From contig JBFFSQ010000029.1 of the NCBI GenBank assembly GCA_041572275.1, positions 1 through 20,591 of the forward strand: 20,591 bases of DNA, read 5' to 3'. Shown piece by piece: positions 8,535 to 15,251 of this stretch. The stretch is from JBFFSQ01 sp041572275 (GTDB taxonomy: Bacteria; Pseudomonadota; Gammaproteobacteria; SZUA-229). The stretch's first letter is position 1. Every line of letters starts with the position of its first letter. The position numbers and the translations under genes are program-made. The notes below the pieces were generated by a model, which was not told the DNA's origin, searched no databases, and saw nothing but the letters and a program-made list of their open reading frames with translations.

Positions 8535-8690
8535 GCCAATATCGCTATTACGGTCAATATTACTTGACCAAAATCAAACCAATTTACTGAGTCTCATTGC
8601 TGATTGCCATATTAAATTACTGACCACCAGCAGCAGTCTTAATACTAAAGACTTCTTTTATAAAACGACGCTATTAAGTTGTACGTCTAC

Positions 8691-9743
8691 TTATGAGTCA
8701 TCTGCCAAAATCTTAAGCAGCCTTATAAATGCCTCAACTGAATCCCAGGAGGCCGACTCCTCCATAGTATGATAACCACTGGTTGGTATCTGTATTGTCG
8801 TGCCATCAACTAGCCCATTTGAAGCAGCTATTATCCTGCCCATTTCTGTGCTACCTAATGACCGTGGTTTTTCACCCACAGCTAGCAGTCGTGCATTTTC
8901 TTCTTCAACATAACGGTCTTTATACAAAAAACTAAGATTATGCTCTCGACACAAATCCTCTACGAGCTTGGTAGCCTCTTTATTAAATCCAGCATTAGCA
9001 TCCTTTTCCCTTAACACCATCAACTGTTGATCGGCCGATTCAATGTTTGGAAAAGGGCTGGTATCAACTACAAAGAGTCGATTAGTAGCACCTCCAAACC
9101 TGCGAAACCACTCAAGCAAATAACGCCAACTTTTTCCAGCTTCTTCTTCAGCAGTAAAAAAAGCTGTACCCTGAAATCCCAGACTGAACAAATGCACAAT
9201 CACCGCAGCGGTCAACACATTATCTAATTGCCCCTCAAGTCGCCCATTACTGATTTTAAGCTTATCTTTAAAGGCTACGGGCGTTCCAGCTACAACATCA
9301 TCTAATCCATCAATTTCAAAAATAAGATTATTTCTGAATTCACAAACATAGGTGTTTTTGATTACACCACTGCCTCGATAAACACCCGACCACGGCTCAT
9401 ATGCAAACACTGGTACAGACTGAAATCTCTCTGTTATTTTCGTCATCAATTCTTCAGAAACAGAATTATTTAACAGATCGGTTCTATTGCCTGAAATAAA
9501 TGCAGCATACTGGAACTCATTAGGGCCAGTACACATTAAACCATGCCGATCAATATGAGCAGAAAACATCGTGCTAAAGGGTTTACTCCCCTGAGCCACT
9601 AACAATCCCTCATACCATGTCACATTCGCGCCACGCTCTTCCAGCTCACGCTGCAACACCCTAAAAAATGAATGCTCCGCACCAACCACACTTGGTTGTC
9701 GCATAATAGCTTTCAACAGGTCAATAAATTCATTACTTAACAT
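8691..9743 (-). CDS. M42-like zinc aminopeptidase family protein
   Basis: This 350-residue protein has the spaced metal-binding pattern of M42/M20-type co-catalytic dizinc peptidases: A-H-I-D-R-H-G (H63, D65), G-Q-L-D-N (D174, bridging), A-E-E-E-A-G (catalytic and metal glutamates 199-201), V-V-D-T-S-P (D227) and G-Y-H-T-M-E-E (H325). Length is typical for M42. It resembles in general form the M42-family member found with N-acetylglutaminylglutamine amide osmolyte operons, but no other gene of that pathway is in the window, so that role is not claimed. It is likely cytoplasmic (no signal peptide). It converges on the SET-PLP pair and follows the antiporter in the leftward direction; a short ORF overlaps its start by seven bases. 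Substrate is unknown. Confidence 0.85.
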   Translation of the reverse strand: MLSNEFIDLLKAIMRQPSVVGAEHSFFRVLQRELEERGANVTWYEGLLVAQGSKPFSTMFSAHIDRHGLMCTGPNEFQYAAFISGNRTDLLNNSVSEELMTKITERFQSVPVFAYEPWSGVYRGSGVIKNTYVCEFRNNLIFEIDGLDDVVAGTPVAFKDKLKISNGRLEGQLDNVLTAAVIVHLFSLGFQGTAFFTAEEEAGKSWRYLLEWFRRFGGATNRLFVVDTSPFPNIESADQQLMVLREKDANAGFNKEATKLVEDLCREHNLSFLYKDRYVEEENARLLAVGEKPRSLGSTEMGRIIAASNGLVDGTTIQIPTSGYHTMEESASWDSVEAFIRLLKILADDS

Positions 9744-9943
9744 GAGCCAACCAATTCAATAGCCTTTTTTTGACAAGCATATAATCTCATCATCAACCAT
9801 TTAAACACAGCAACCAGACTACAATACTTTTGCCTTTGACAGCAGCATTCTGCATCATAAAAGCACAAATTGTAATAGCCTTCTACATAATGTTTTATAC
9901 TCGCTAAGCCTACAACACACAATGCAAAATACATCCTGAACAT
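9737..9943 (-). CDS. Possible small cysteine-rich ORF, coupled to the M42 peptidase
   Basis: This 68-codon frame has eight cysteines, including a C-C-C triplet, and no recognised domain. It starts 20 bp after the antiporter stop, and its TAA overlaps the peptidase ATG (TCATGTTAA). The peptidase start lacks a good ribosome binding site, so translation through this ORF could help initiate it by coupling. The ORF itself also lacks a clear ribosome binding site and has no known relatives that I can recognise, so it may be chance. Confidence 0.3.
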   Translation of the reverse strand: MFRMYFALCVVGLASIKHYVEGYYNLCFYDAECCCQRQKYCSLVAVFKWLMMRLYACQKKAIELVGSC

Positions 9944-9962
9944 GCTTCGTGAGACACAGATT

Positions 9963-11180
9963 TTAACGGTTGTATTTATCTACTTTATGCATGACTCGAC
10001 AGTAATAGGCTTTGATAGAAAATGGCGTCACTAAGGTTGTTAAAGCGATCACAATCACCATGGCGGCATGTACTTCATTATTAAAGATACCGCCAATATA
10101 GCCCAGCTCAGCAAATATCAGTCCCACTTCACCACGCGGCACCATTGCCATACCTATAATAATCCGCATTGGCCAGCTTTGCTTGATCAGTAAAGTACCA
10201 ACAAATTTACCCATCACGGCTATAACAAAAAATATTGATGAAAAAGTCCATATAAATGGTGAAGACCAATCAATATCACGCAGATTAAGAGATAAACCAA
10301 CCATGACAAAAAAGATGGGTGTAAACAATTGAATAATAGGTAGCATACGAATCTCAATCCGTTTGGCAAAGATTGGATCCATATTCAACGCAATACCAAA
10401 CGGCAAAAAGAATCGTCTGGATAACGCTAAACCAGCTGCAAAGCCACCGAGCAATTCTGGAGCACCCACAGCATGGGCAAGCCAGGCAAAGAACAGTACT
10501 AACGAGACAATTGTCGTTGGGATCAAACCGGGTACATAATTAATTTCATCGGCTTTCTTGATCACCACCGATATTAATTTTGCCGCAACAGGAGCAAGAA
10601 GGAAAAATACCGATACAAAAATTAATACTCGACTGGCATTAATAAAATTGATGCCTCCTCCTGTTGAGAACTCATATAACAATGCCAACAGAACGACGCC
10701 TAGTACATCATCCAGTACGGCAGCACCCAGCACAATTTGCCCTTCTGTCTCCTTGTGGCGGTTCAGATCTGCTAGCACCCTGATAGTGATACCAATGCTG
10801 GTTGCAGTGAGAGTTCCGCCAATGAACAACGACACTATTAGTGACAGATCAAAAAAGTAATATGCAACAACAAAGCCTAGAATTAAAGGTGCAAAGAAAC
10901 CAAAAAGAGCGACCACCGTTGATTGGCGTCCAGCATTGACCAGACGCCTTACATCGGTCTCCAGCCCAACAGAGAACAATAGCAAGATGATGCCGATCTC
11001 AGCCAGCAAGCGAATGACTTCATTAGGCTCAAGATAGCCCAGAAGACTGGGGCCAAGAATAATGCCAGCAGCCAATTCACCAATGACGGCTGGTGCTCCC
11101 AGGCGTACAGCTACTTCAGCTAATAAACGTGCTGACAGAAGAATAATTAATAGATGCAGGAAAAAAGTATGTGTTTCCAT
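9963..11180 (-). CDS. CPA2 family cation/proton antiporter (NapA/KefB-like membrane domain only)
   Basis: The 405-residue protein is almost wholly hydrophobic with about 12-13 helices. Diagnostic segments are E-L-A-A-G-I-I-L-G-P (35-44), L-L-L-F-S-V-G-L-E (67-74) and G-A-A-V-L-D-D-V-L-G (152-161). The paired aspartates D157-D158 match the ion-binding pair of electrogenic NapA-type Na+/H+ exchangers. No RCK/TrkA_N domain follows, unlike KefB/KefC, so glutathione or nucleotide gating is not expected. The ATG at 11180 has no clear ribosome binding site. A decayed copy of its first ~40 codons and its leader lies 1 kb upstream. Na+ or K+ exchange for pH or salt tolerance would fit the nearby ectoine locus, but ion specificity is not readable. 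Confidence 0.92.
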   Translation of the reverse strand: METHTFFLHLLIILLSARLLAEVAVRLGAPAVIGELAAGIILGPSLLGYLEPNEVIRLLAEIGIILLLFSVGLETDVRRLVNAGRQSTVVALFGFFAPLILGFVVAYYFFDLSLIVSLFIGGTLTATSIGITIRVLADLNRHKETEGQIVLGAAVLDDVLGVVLLALLYEFSTGGGINFINASRVLIFVSVFFLLAPVAAKLISVVIKKADEINYVPGLIPTTIVSLVLFFAWLAHAVGAPELLGGFAAGLALSRRFFLPFGIALNMDPIFAKRIEIRMLPIIQLFTPIFFVMVGLSLNLRDIDWSSPFIWTFSSIFFVIAVMGKFVGTLLIKQSWPMRIIIGMAMVPRGEVGLIFAELGYIGGIFNNEVHAAMVIVIALTTLVTPFSIKAYYCRVMHKVDKYNR

Positions 11181-11581
11181 AAAAACACGACTATTTCTGT
11201 ATTAACAACATAAGTGTAATACAACTGACTACAAAGGATGATTAATTCTTCAGTTTGTTTGTTCTACCTGTGCACAATCCATCGCCAATATTTACTATGA
11301 ACGGAACAGGTCGAACCAAGACCACACACAACAAACATTAACACGAATTGTTCTCAGTCGCAGCCGATTTCATTACTCGAAAAATAGGTTTATAGACTAA
11401 ACACAGAGTGTGAATATAATTAGTAAAATGCCATGTCGAATGACTGTTACAAAGTACAAACAGTCGCTAAGTTCGCATGAATTAAAATGGAGACGAAATA
11501 TAAGACCTCGTCTTTATTATGATTAAAGCTTCCCGGAGCAGGCTCAGACATCCTTCAAATCTGCTCCTGGTTGCTTACACT
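11181..11581. other. Intergenic region with antiporter leader and possible terminators
   Basis: No coding potential is convincing here. The part to about 11260 is the antiporter leader, repeated in degenerate form at about 12165-12255. Near the end of the next leftward gene there are two inverted repeats: GGAGCAG (11535-11541) with CTGCTCC (11561-11567), and AAGAC-CTC-GTCTT (11502-11514), followed by a T-rich run in either direction. Either could end transcription of the small repeat protein gene. Confidence 0.45.
11535..11567 (-). terminator. Candidate hairpin downstream of the Asp/Arg repeat protein gene
   Basis: A seven-base perfect stem (GGAGCAG/CTGCTCC) with a 19-base loop begins 15 bp past the stop codon in the leftward direction and is followed by AGCTTTAAT. 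The T-run is weak, so this is only a plausible terminator. Confidence 0.35.
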
Positions 11582-11845
11582 TTATTGATGAATCCTGTCA
11601 CGATCCTGAACCGGATCATCCAGTTGATCGCGCACCCGGTCACGATCCTTAATCGCATCATCTACGTCCTGAATATAATCTCGATCACGGATACGATCTC
11701 GATCCTGATCAGCGTCTTCCTGCAACTGATCCTTGATTTGTAGTCTATCTCTAGTCTGATCCTGTGCCAGTACGGGACCTGAAACAATAAAACCCCCACC
11801 TGCTAGCAACAGTGCCAAAAACTGAGTAAATAATCGGCGTTTCAT
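11582..11845 (-). CDS. Small secreted Asp/Arg-rich repeat protein behind a Fur-like box
   Basis: The ATG at 11845 is chosen because AGGAGGT lies just upstream; the frame is open nine codons further without support. The 87-residue product has a clear Sec signal peptide (K-R-R then a hydrophobic run, cleavage at about VLA|QDQ, residue 27). The mature ~60 residues are almost entirely D, R, Q, I and V in a degenerate repeat of about 14 residues (for example D-D-A-I-K-D-R-D-R-V-R-D-Q-L and then D-D-P-V-Q-D-R-D-R-I-H-Q). At the DNA level two copies of GTCACGATCCT sit 42 bp apart. There are no cysteines after the signal. An amphipathic or ion-binding periplasmic peptide is possible; no function is known to me. 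A Fur-like operator sits between promoter and ribosome binding site. Confidence 0.8.
   Translation of the reverse strand: MKRRLFTQFLALLLAGGGFIVSGPVLAQDQTRDRLQIKDQLQEDADQDRDRIRDRDYIQDVDDAIKDRDRVRDQLDDPVQDRDRIHQ
11602..11761. repeat. Cluster of ten GATC sites within a 14-codon degenerate repeat
   Basis: GATC begins at 11602, 11614, 11626, 11644, 11683, 11695, 11701, 11707, 11728 and 11758, several spaced by multiples of six. A random sequence of this length would hold about one. The simplest cause is the repeated coding of Asp-Arg and Asp-Gln/Ile pairs; a Dam-methylation or SeqA-type effect is conceivable but unproven. Confidence 0.8.
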
Positions 11846-11857
11846 GTTACACCTCCT

Positions 11858-11876
11858 AATGATGATTATCATTTAC
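11858..11876 (-). promoter_or_regulatory. Candidate Fur box
   Basis: On the minus strand the 19 bases read GTAAATGATAATCATCATT, which agree with the classical Fur consensus (GATAATGATAATCATTATC) at 15 of 19 positions, including the central TGATAATCAT. It lies directly upstream of the AGGAGGT ribosome binding site of the Asp/Arg repeat gene, where a bound repressor would block transcription under iron-replete conditions. The match is by eye. Confidence 0.55.
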
Positions 11877-12026
11877 AAGGTCTTTACAATTATTAAACGA
11901 TTGACACATGTAACAGGTTCCATCCTTATATTGATGTATATCATAATCAATTAAGTTCTTATAAAAAATGTTTCGACATAATCAAGAGAAGTAACAAGCT
12001 ATATGGACAAAAGAATTCTGATCCCT

Positions 12027-12164
12027 TTATTCCGCAATCCCAGTCGGCAGTATTGCCCCAAGCTCACCAATGATGCTGACGCTCCCAGCACCCACAGCGA
12101 CTTTAGCAAGCAGTAGCGCTGACAAAAGAATAACGGATAGATGCAGGAGAAAAGTATGTCCTAT
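12027..12164 (-). pseudogene. Decayed copy of the antiporter 5' end
   Basis: Read leftward, the frame gives H-T-F-L-L-H-L-x-x-I-L-L-S-A-L-L-L-A-K-V-A-V and I-I-G-E-L, clearly matching the first ~40 residues of the intact antiporter ending at 11180 (H-T-F-F-L-H-L-L-I-I-L-L-S-A-R-L-L-A-E-V-A-V, V-I-G-E-L). The position equivalent to the start ATG is ATA (12164-12162), one codon of the N-terminus is missing, and the frame ends soon after the GEL motif. The match runs past the old start into the leader. It is a fragment, not a gene. Confidence 0.85.
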
Positions 12165-12388
12165 AAAAAACGACGATTTCTGTATTCTCAGTCTAAGTGG
12201 GACAATACACCTGAACACAAAGATCGAGCAATTCTTCCACTTCTCTACATCACCTTGAATCGAATAAACCAGAGACAAAAATAAGCGCCCTAACGAAACA
12301 CTAAATTCATTTTAGCGGATTGTAAGATCTGATTACAGAACAAGAACACAACAGCCGCACATCTATATCTGCGACTACTGCTGATTCA

Positions 12389-13405
12389 TTAATGACGAAC
12401 AAAGATGAAATTAACCATCTCTAATATTTTTTGAATTTTCCAATATTTAATATCTGTATATAATTTAAATATTTTTGGTGATTTAAATAACAAATTTAAC
12501 TGATACTTATGTTTTTTACGAAGCTGATTCTGTATCAAAACATGATTAAAATTTACCCCATATTTATCTAAATTATTTATTTGCTTCTTCAAAACAGCAG
12601 AATAATCTTCTCTATACCTCATTAAAAACTTATACGTATTTAAAAAATAAATTCTAAAATATCTAGCTAGAATAATTTCTTTATACTTTTCAAAAAATCC
12701 TCGTTGTATCATGTTGCTAATATATAACTCGCCCGCATTTATTTTATCATCAATTGTAATCTTTTGGTTTGCCACCACTGAACTAGCATGTCTAACATAA
12801 TAATATAGATTACGATTAACTTTAGATATTTTATTTGCATATAGGAAATGTATTCCAGAAACAGCATTATCCTCATAAAACATATTTTCCGGAAAAAACA
12901 ATTCATTATCTATAATTAGTTTTTTTGAATATAACTTTGACCATATAGAACCAGGATATATCAAATATTCCTCGGCAGAATTCACATCTTTTGTACTTAT
13001 TACATTTTTAATAAAATCTCCATTTTGATTTACTTCTGTATAATTACAATCAACAACATCAGCACCATCTTCTACAGCTTTATCATAAAGCAGTTTATAC
13101 ATATCTTTATCTATATAGTCATCTGCATCAACAAAACCTACAAATTCCCCTTTAGCAACTCTTAATCCACTGTTTCTTGCACCACCTTGCCTTTTATTTG
13201 AGTCATGGGTAATTAAAACAATTTTATTTTCAAATCTGTTTTTATATTCATCTAGTAACTTAATAGTTTCTTCATCTGTAGAAGCATCATCTACTAAAAT
13301 TATCTCTACATCTTCTAACGTTTGACTAACTAAAGACTCAATGCATTTTTTAAATAATTTTTCTTTTATGTTATATACAGGAACAATAATACTAACTTTA
13401 ATCAT
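12389..13405 (-). CDS. Family 2 glycosyltransferase, AT-rich orphan
   Basis: The 338-residue protein starts with the GT-A fold pattern V-S-I-I-V-P-V-Y-N, then V-D-D-A-S-T-D (nucleotide binding), G-G-A-R-N-S-G-L, and D-A-D-D (the metal-binding DXD). Such enzymes transfer a sugar from a nucleotide donor to a growing surface polysaccharide or lipid carrier. The C-terminal third is rich in Lys, Asn, Tyr and Ile, as is common in genes of low-GC donors. The base composition is visibly much more AT-rich than the genes on either side, and codons such as AAA, AAT, TTA and ATA dominate. No other polysaccharide gene is nearby, so its role is isolated. Upstream of the ATG only a weak AAAAG lies in ribosome binding position. 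Lateral transfer is the likely origin. Confidence 0.9.
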   Translation of the reverse strand: MIKVSIIVPVYNIKEKLFKKCIESLVSQTLEDVEIILVDDASTDEETIKLLDEYKNRFENKIVLITHDSNKRQGGARNSGLRVAKGEFVGFVDADDYIDKDMYKLLYDKAVEDGADVVDCNYTEVNQNGDFIKNVISTKDVNSAEEYLIYPGSIWSKLYSKKLIIDNELFFPENMFYEDNAVSGIHFLYANKISKVNRNLYYYVRHASSVVANQKITIDDKINAGELYISNMIQRGFFEKYKEIILARYFRIYFLNTYKFLMRYREDYSAVLKKQINNLDKYGVNFNHVLIQNQLRKKHKYQLNLLFKSPKIFKLYTDIKYWKIQKILEMVNFIFVRH

Positions 13406-14086
13406 CTTTTAAACCCTTATTAAAACTCATATCTTTTTTCCCGCTATTATCCCTGGAATATAGTTTAGACACTTAGAACACAAGCTCATCCAGGCCTAAC
13501 ATCTCATATCTTAAATTCTGTATAAAACACTTTTTTAACTGATAAGCACAAAAAGAATTTTACAAAATCTTCTATTACGCTTTATATTTGTTGGACAACA
13601 CTTCAACAACCCATGACCTTAATGTGAGGTTAACTGATTCACACGAATCATGTTTCGAATAGCTTATTATGGCCAAGTGGAACTAATAATTCTTACTCTT
13701 ACCAATATCAGTTTGGCCAAATGAGAATAACGGCCCTCAATATCCATCAAATATTTCTACAATTATCATCCTCAACAAAAAAAACCATGATTGATATTCA
13801 TATGACCTTTAAAATTATATTTTTTATCACATATTACGTATATATATCGCTTTGTGTGGAGACATTATTTAGTGTCATGATCAAGTCAAAGCAATAGGCA
13901 AAAACTGACACAATATAGAGCTGCTTTTAAGCGGGCACACGAGAATACTAGCAAGTTCATATTGATATACATTGACACAGCTACCTCTACGATTCGTATG
14001 ACTTCAGGTCTTTCTGAGTCTACATGTGAAGCACTATTGATCCGATCCTCTATTCTAGATTGATGATTACTCAAGTCTAATTGTCA
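13406..14086. other. AT-rich region without a convincing gene
   Basis: About 680 bp separate the glycosyltransferase start from the ectR end. A 62-codon leftward frame at 13886-14074 has no ribosome binding site or domain. Visible structures are a perfect inverted repeat TGATTC-acac-GAATCA (13635-13650), GGCCAA/TTGGCC at 13671 and 13713, and GTGTCA/TGACAC at 13872 and 13906. None matches a known element. The region may be remnant foreign DNA together with the promoter of the glycosyltransferase gene. Confidence 0.5.
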
Positions 14087-14569
14087 TCAATCTTTTATGG
14101 CTACTCTTTCATCGCTGCTATCTAGAAGCGGTGCTGCATCAAGGTCGGTAGCATTCATCATGTCAGCTACGCGCTGCAGCGATGAGAGAATCAACGTTTG
14201 TTCCCAGTCTTCCAGTTTATTGAATGCACGGATAAAGGACTCCTGCATTAAAGTAGGGGCATTCTCCACTGACTTGCCACCTTCTTCTGTTAGGGTGACC
14301 ATCACCTTGCGCTTGTCTGTTGTACTGCGTTCACGTCTTAATAACCCCTTATACTCCAACCTATCGAGGATTGAAGTGACCGTTGCCTGACTTAGACTCA
14401 CTTCCCTGGCGATGACACCTGAGGTTATCTCACCATGAATGGCAATCAGCTGCATTACTAATAGTTGTGGGCCAGTTAGCCCAGACTCACGCTCAAGTTT
14501 CTTAGAGTGCAAATCAATTGCGCGGATAATTCGGCGCAGCGAAACTAGTACCTGATCATATATTTCCAT
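14087..14569 (-). CDS. ectR: EctR-type MarR family regulator of ectoine genes
   Basis: The protein from the ATG at 14569 has 160 residues beginning M-E-I-Y-D-Q-V-L-V-S-L-R-R-I-I-R-A-I. A winged helix-turn-helix follows, with recognition part S-L-S-Q-A-T-V-T-S-I-L-D-R-L and the wing D-K-R-K-V typical of MarR proteins, then a dimerising C-terminal helix. The frame is open to a GTG at 14656 (189 residues), but the ATG is preferred because a reasonable promoter (TTGCAA, 17 bp, TTTAAT) lies inside the longer version. It is divergent from ectABC, as in halophilic methylotrophs where EctR represses the ectoine operon. The effector is unknown. Identification rests on the MarR fold plus this position. 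Confidence 0.88.
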   Translation of the reverse strand: MEIYDQVLVSLRRIIRAIDLHSKKLERESGLTGPQLLVMQLIAIHGEITSGVIAREVSLSQATVTSILDRLEYKGLLRRERSTTDKRKVMVTLTEEGGKSVENAPTLMQESFIRAFNKLEDWEQTLILSSLQRVADMMNATDLDAAPLLDSSDERVAIKD

Positions 14570-14623
14570 CAAAGAAACCCTATTATTTTCGCTGTTAACC
14601 AGCATCACAATCATATCTAGAGC

Positions 14624-14676
14624 ATTAAAATGCCATTTTTTTGCTGTTGCAACCACATTTGTCTCTAAATTGTTAT
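14624..14676. promoter_or_regulatory. Candidate divergent ectR/ectA promoters sharing a palindromic -35
   Basis: The 8-bp palindrome GTTGCAAC (14646-14653) can serve as TTGCAA -35 in both directions. Leftward, TTTAAT (14629-14624) follows after 17 bp, which suits ectR. Rightward, TGTTAT (14671-14676) follows after 18 bp, which suits ectA. Both are imperfect sigma70 matches chosen by eye. Confidence 0.4.
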
Positions 14677-14721
14677 TGTGCTAAAGTTTCGTGCACTAAG
14701 CAAAATTAAGCAACTAGAGAC
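14661..14721. promoter_or_regulatory. Inverted repeat in the ectR-ectA intergenic region, possible operator
   Basis: GTCTCTA at 14661-14667 is an exact inverted match of TAGAGAC at 14715-14721, and the symmetry continues loosely inward (AAATTG and CAACT). Between the arms lie GTGCTAAAG and GTGCACTAAG, and two TAAGCA direct repeats. The right arm also forms the purine-rich sequence before the ectA ATG. A MarR-type regulator such as EctR could bind here, but its exact site is not determined. Confidence 0.35.
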
Positions 14722-14723
14722 CA

Positions 14724-15251
14724 ATGCCTGCCACACAAGACGAGATCCAAATACGGAAACCCCAGGCCAATGACGGCTACAAAATCCACCAGTTAATTGC
14801 CAATAGTCCTCCCCTCGATCTAAATTCGGTCTACAGCTACTACCTGATGAGCAACCATTTCAGCGACAGTTGTGTCGTTGCTGAGTCACGTGACAAGGTC
14901 GTCGGCTTTCTCTCTGCCTATCAGATACCACAATGCCCGCAGACCCTGTTCGTCTGGCAAGTGGTGGTCAATCAGGCGTTACGTGGACAGCGGATTGCCT
15001 GGCGCATGCTCGAGACGCTTTTGCAGCGCTATCAACACGGTGAGCTAAAGCAGGTAGAAGCAACGGTCAATCCTAGCAATTCTGCATCACGTGGACTATT
15101 CGAACATCTGGCCATTGCACAGGGCACCACGATGCAAGAGGAGATCTTCCTTGAAGCCACTGCCTTCGGTCCCGGTGACAACCACGAAAGCGAGATCCTG
15201 TTACGGGTACCGCTCAACACACAGAATATACAAATTTTGGAGTATAAATAG
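14724..15251 (+). CDS. ectA: L-2,4-diaminobutyrate acetyltransferase EctA
   Basis: This 175-residue GNAT enzyme transfers acetyl from acetyl-CoA to L-2,4-diaminobutyrate, giving N-gamma-acetyl-diaminobutyrate, the second step of ectoine synthesis. The family marks are L-D-L-N-S-V-Y-S-Y-Y-L (substrate end), S-D-S-C-V-V-A-E, the acetyl-CoA loop L-R-G-Q-R-I-A (Q/R-x-x-G/A type) and V-N-P-S-N-S-A-S-R. Length is usual for EctA. AGAGACC precedes the ATG. It is first in a rightward operon, and its TAG shares one base with the GTG of ectB. Identity is strong because of the ectB and ectC neighbours. Confidence 0.96.
   Translation: MPATQDEIQIRKPQANDGYKIHQLIANSPPLDLNSVYSYYLMSNHFSDSCVVAESRDKVVGFLSAYQIPQCPQTLFVWQVVVNQALRGQRIAWRMLETLLQRYQHGELKQVEATVNPSNSASRGLFEHLAIAQGTTMQEEIFLEATAFGPGDNHESEILLRVPLNTQNIQILEYK

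Larger units (their letters stand above)
11045..12255. repeat. Direct duplication (antiporter 5' end plus leader) flanking the Asp/Arg peptide gene
   Basis: Copy one spans about 11050-11260 and copy two about 12045-12255, in the same orientation and about 1 kb apart. Shared stretches include GCTGACA-AAGAATAA, TAGATGCAGGA-AAAGTATGT and ATTTCTGTATT. Similarity is clearly nucleotide-level but with many changes, so the event is not recent. The segment between the copies holds the peptide gene, its Fur-like box and about 170 bp of AT-rich sequence. Confidence 0.8.

Noticed and set aside
8691..9743. M42 peptidase as proof of an N-acetylglutaminylglutamine amide osmolyte operon
   Set aside because: None of the other genes of that pathway (amidotransferase, ATP-grasp/GNAT synthetase) is present in the window.
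11519..11743. Rightward hydrophobic repeat ORF opposite the Asp/Arg peptide gene
   Set aside because: It is the antisense of a low-complexity repeat (GATC-rich), which automatically yields an Ile/Leu repeat; the leftward gene has a signal peptide and a strong ribosome binding site.
12027..12278. 83-codon ORF as a separate small membrane protein
   Set aside because: Its second half is the decayed antiporter copy and its first half is the duplicated leader, with no ribosome binding site; treated as pseudogene.
13872..13911. GTGTCA/TGACAC inverted repeat as transposon end
   Set aside because: Only six bases per arm, no target duplication seen and no transposase nearby.
13886..14074. 62-codon leftward ORF upstream of the glycosyltransferase gene region
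   Set aside because: No ribosome binding site, no domain, and poor codon structure.
14656..14658. ATG after TAGAGACAA as the ectR start, mirroring ectA
   Set aside because: That ATG is out of frame with ectR; the in-frame codon there is GTG, and a later ATG at 14569 fits the promoter better.
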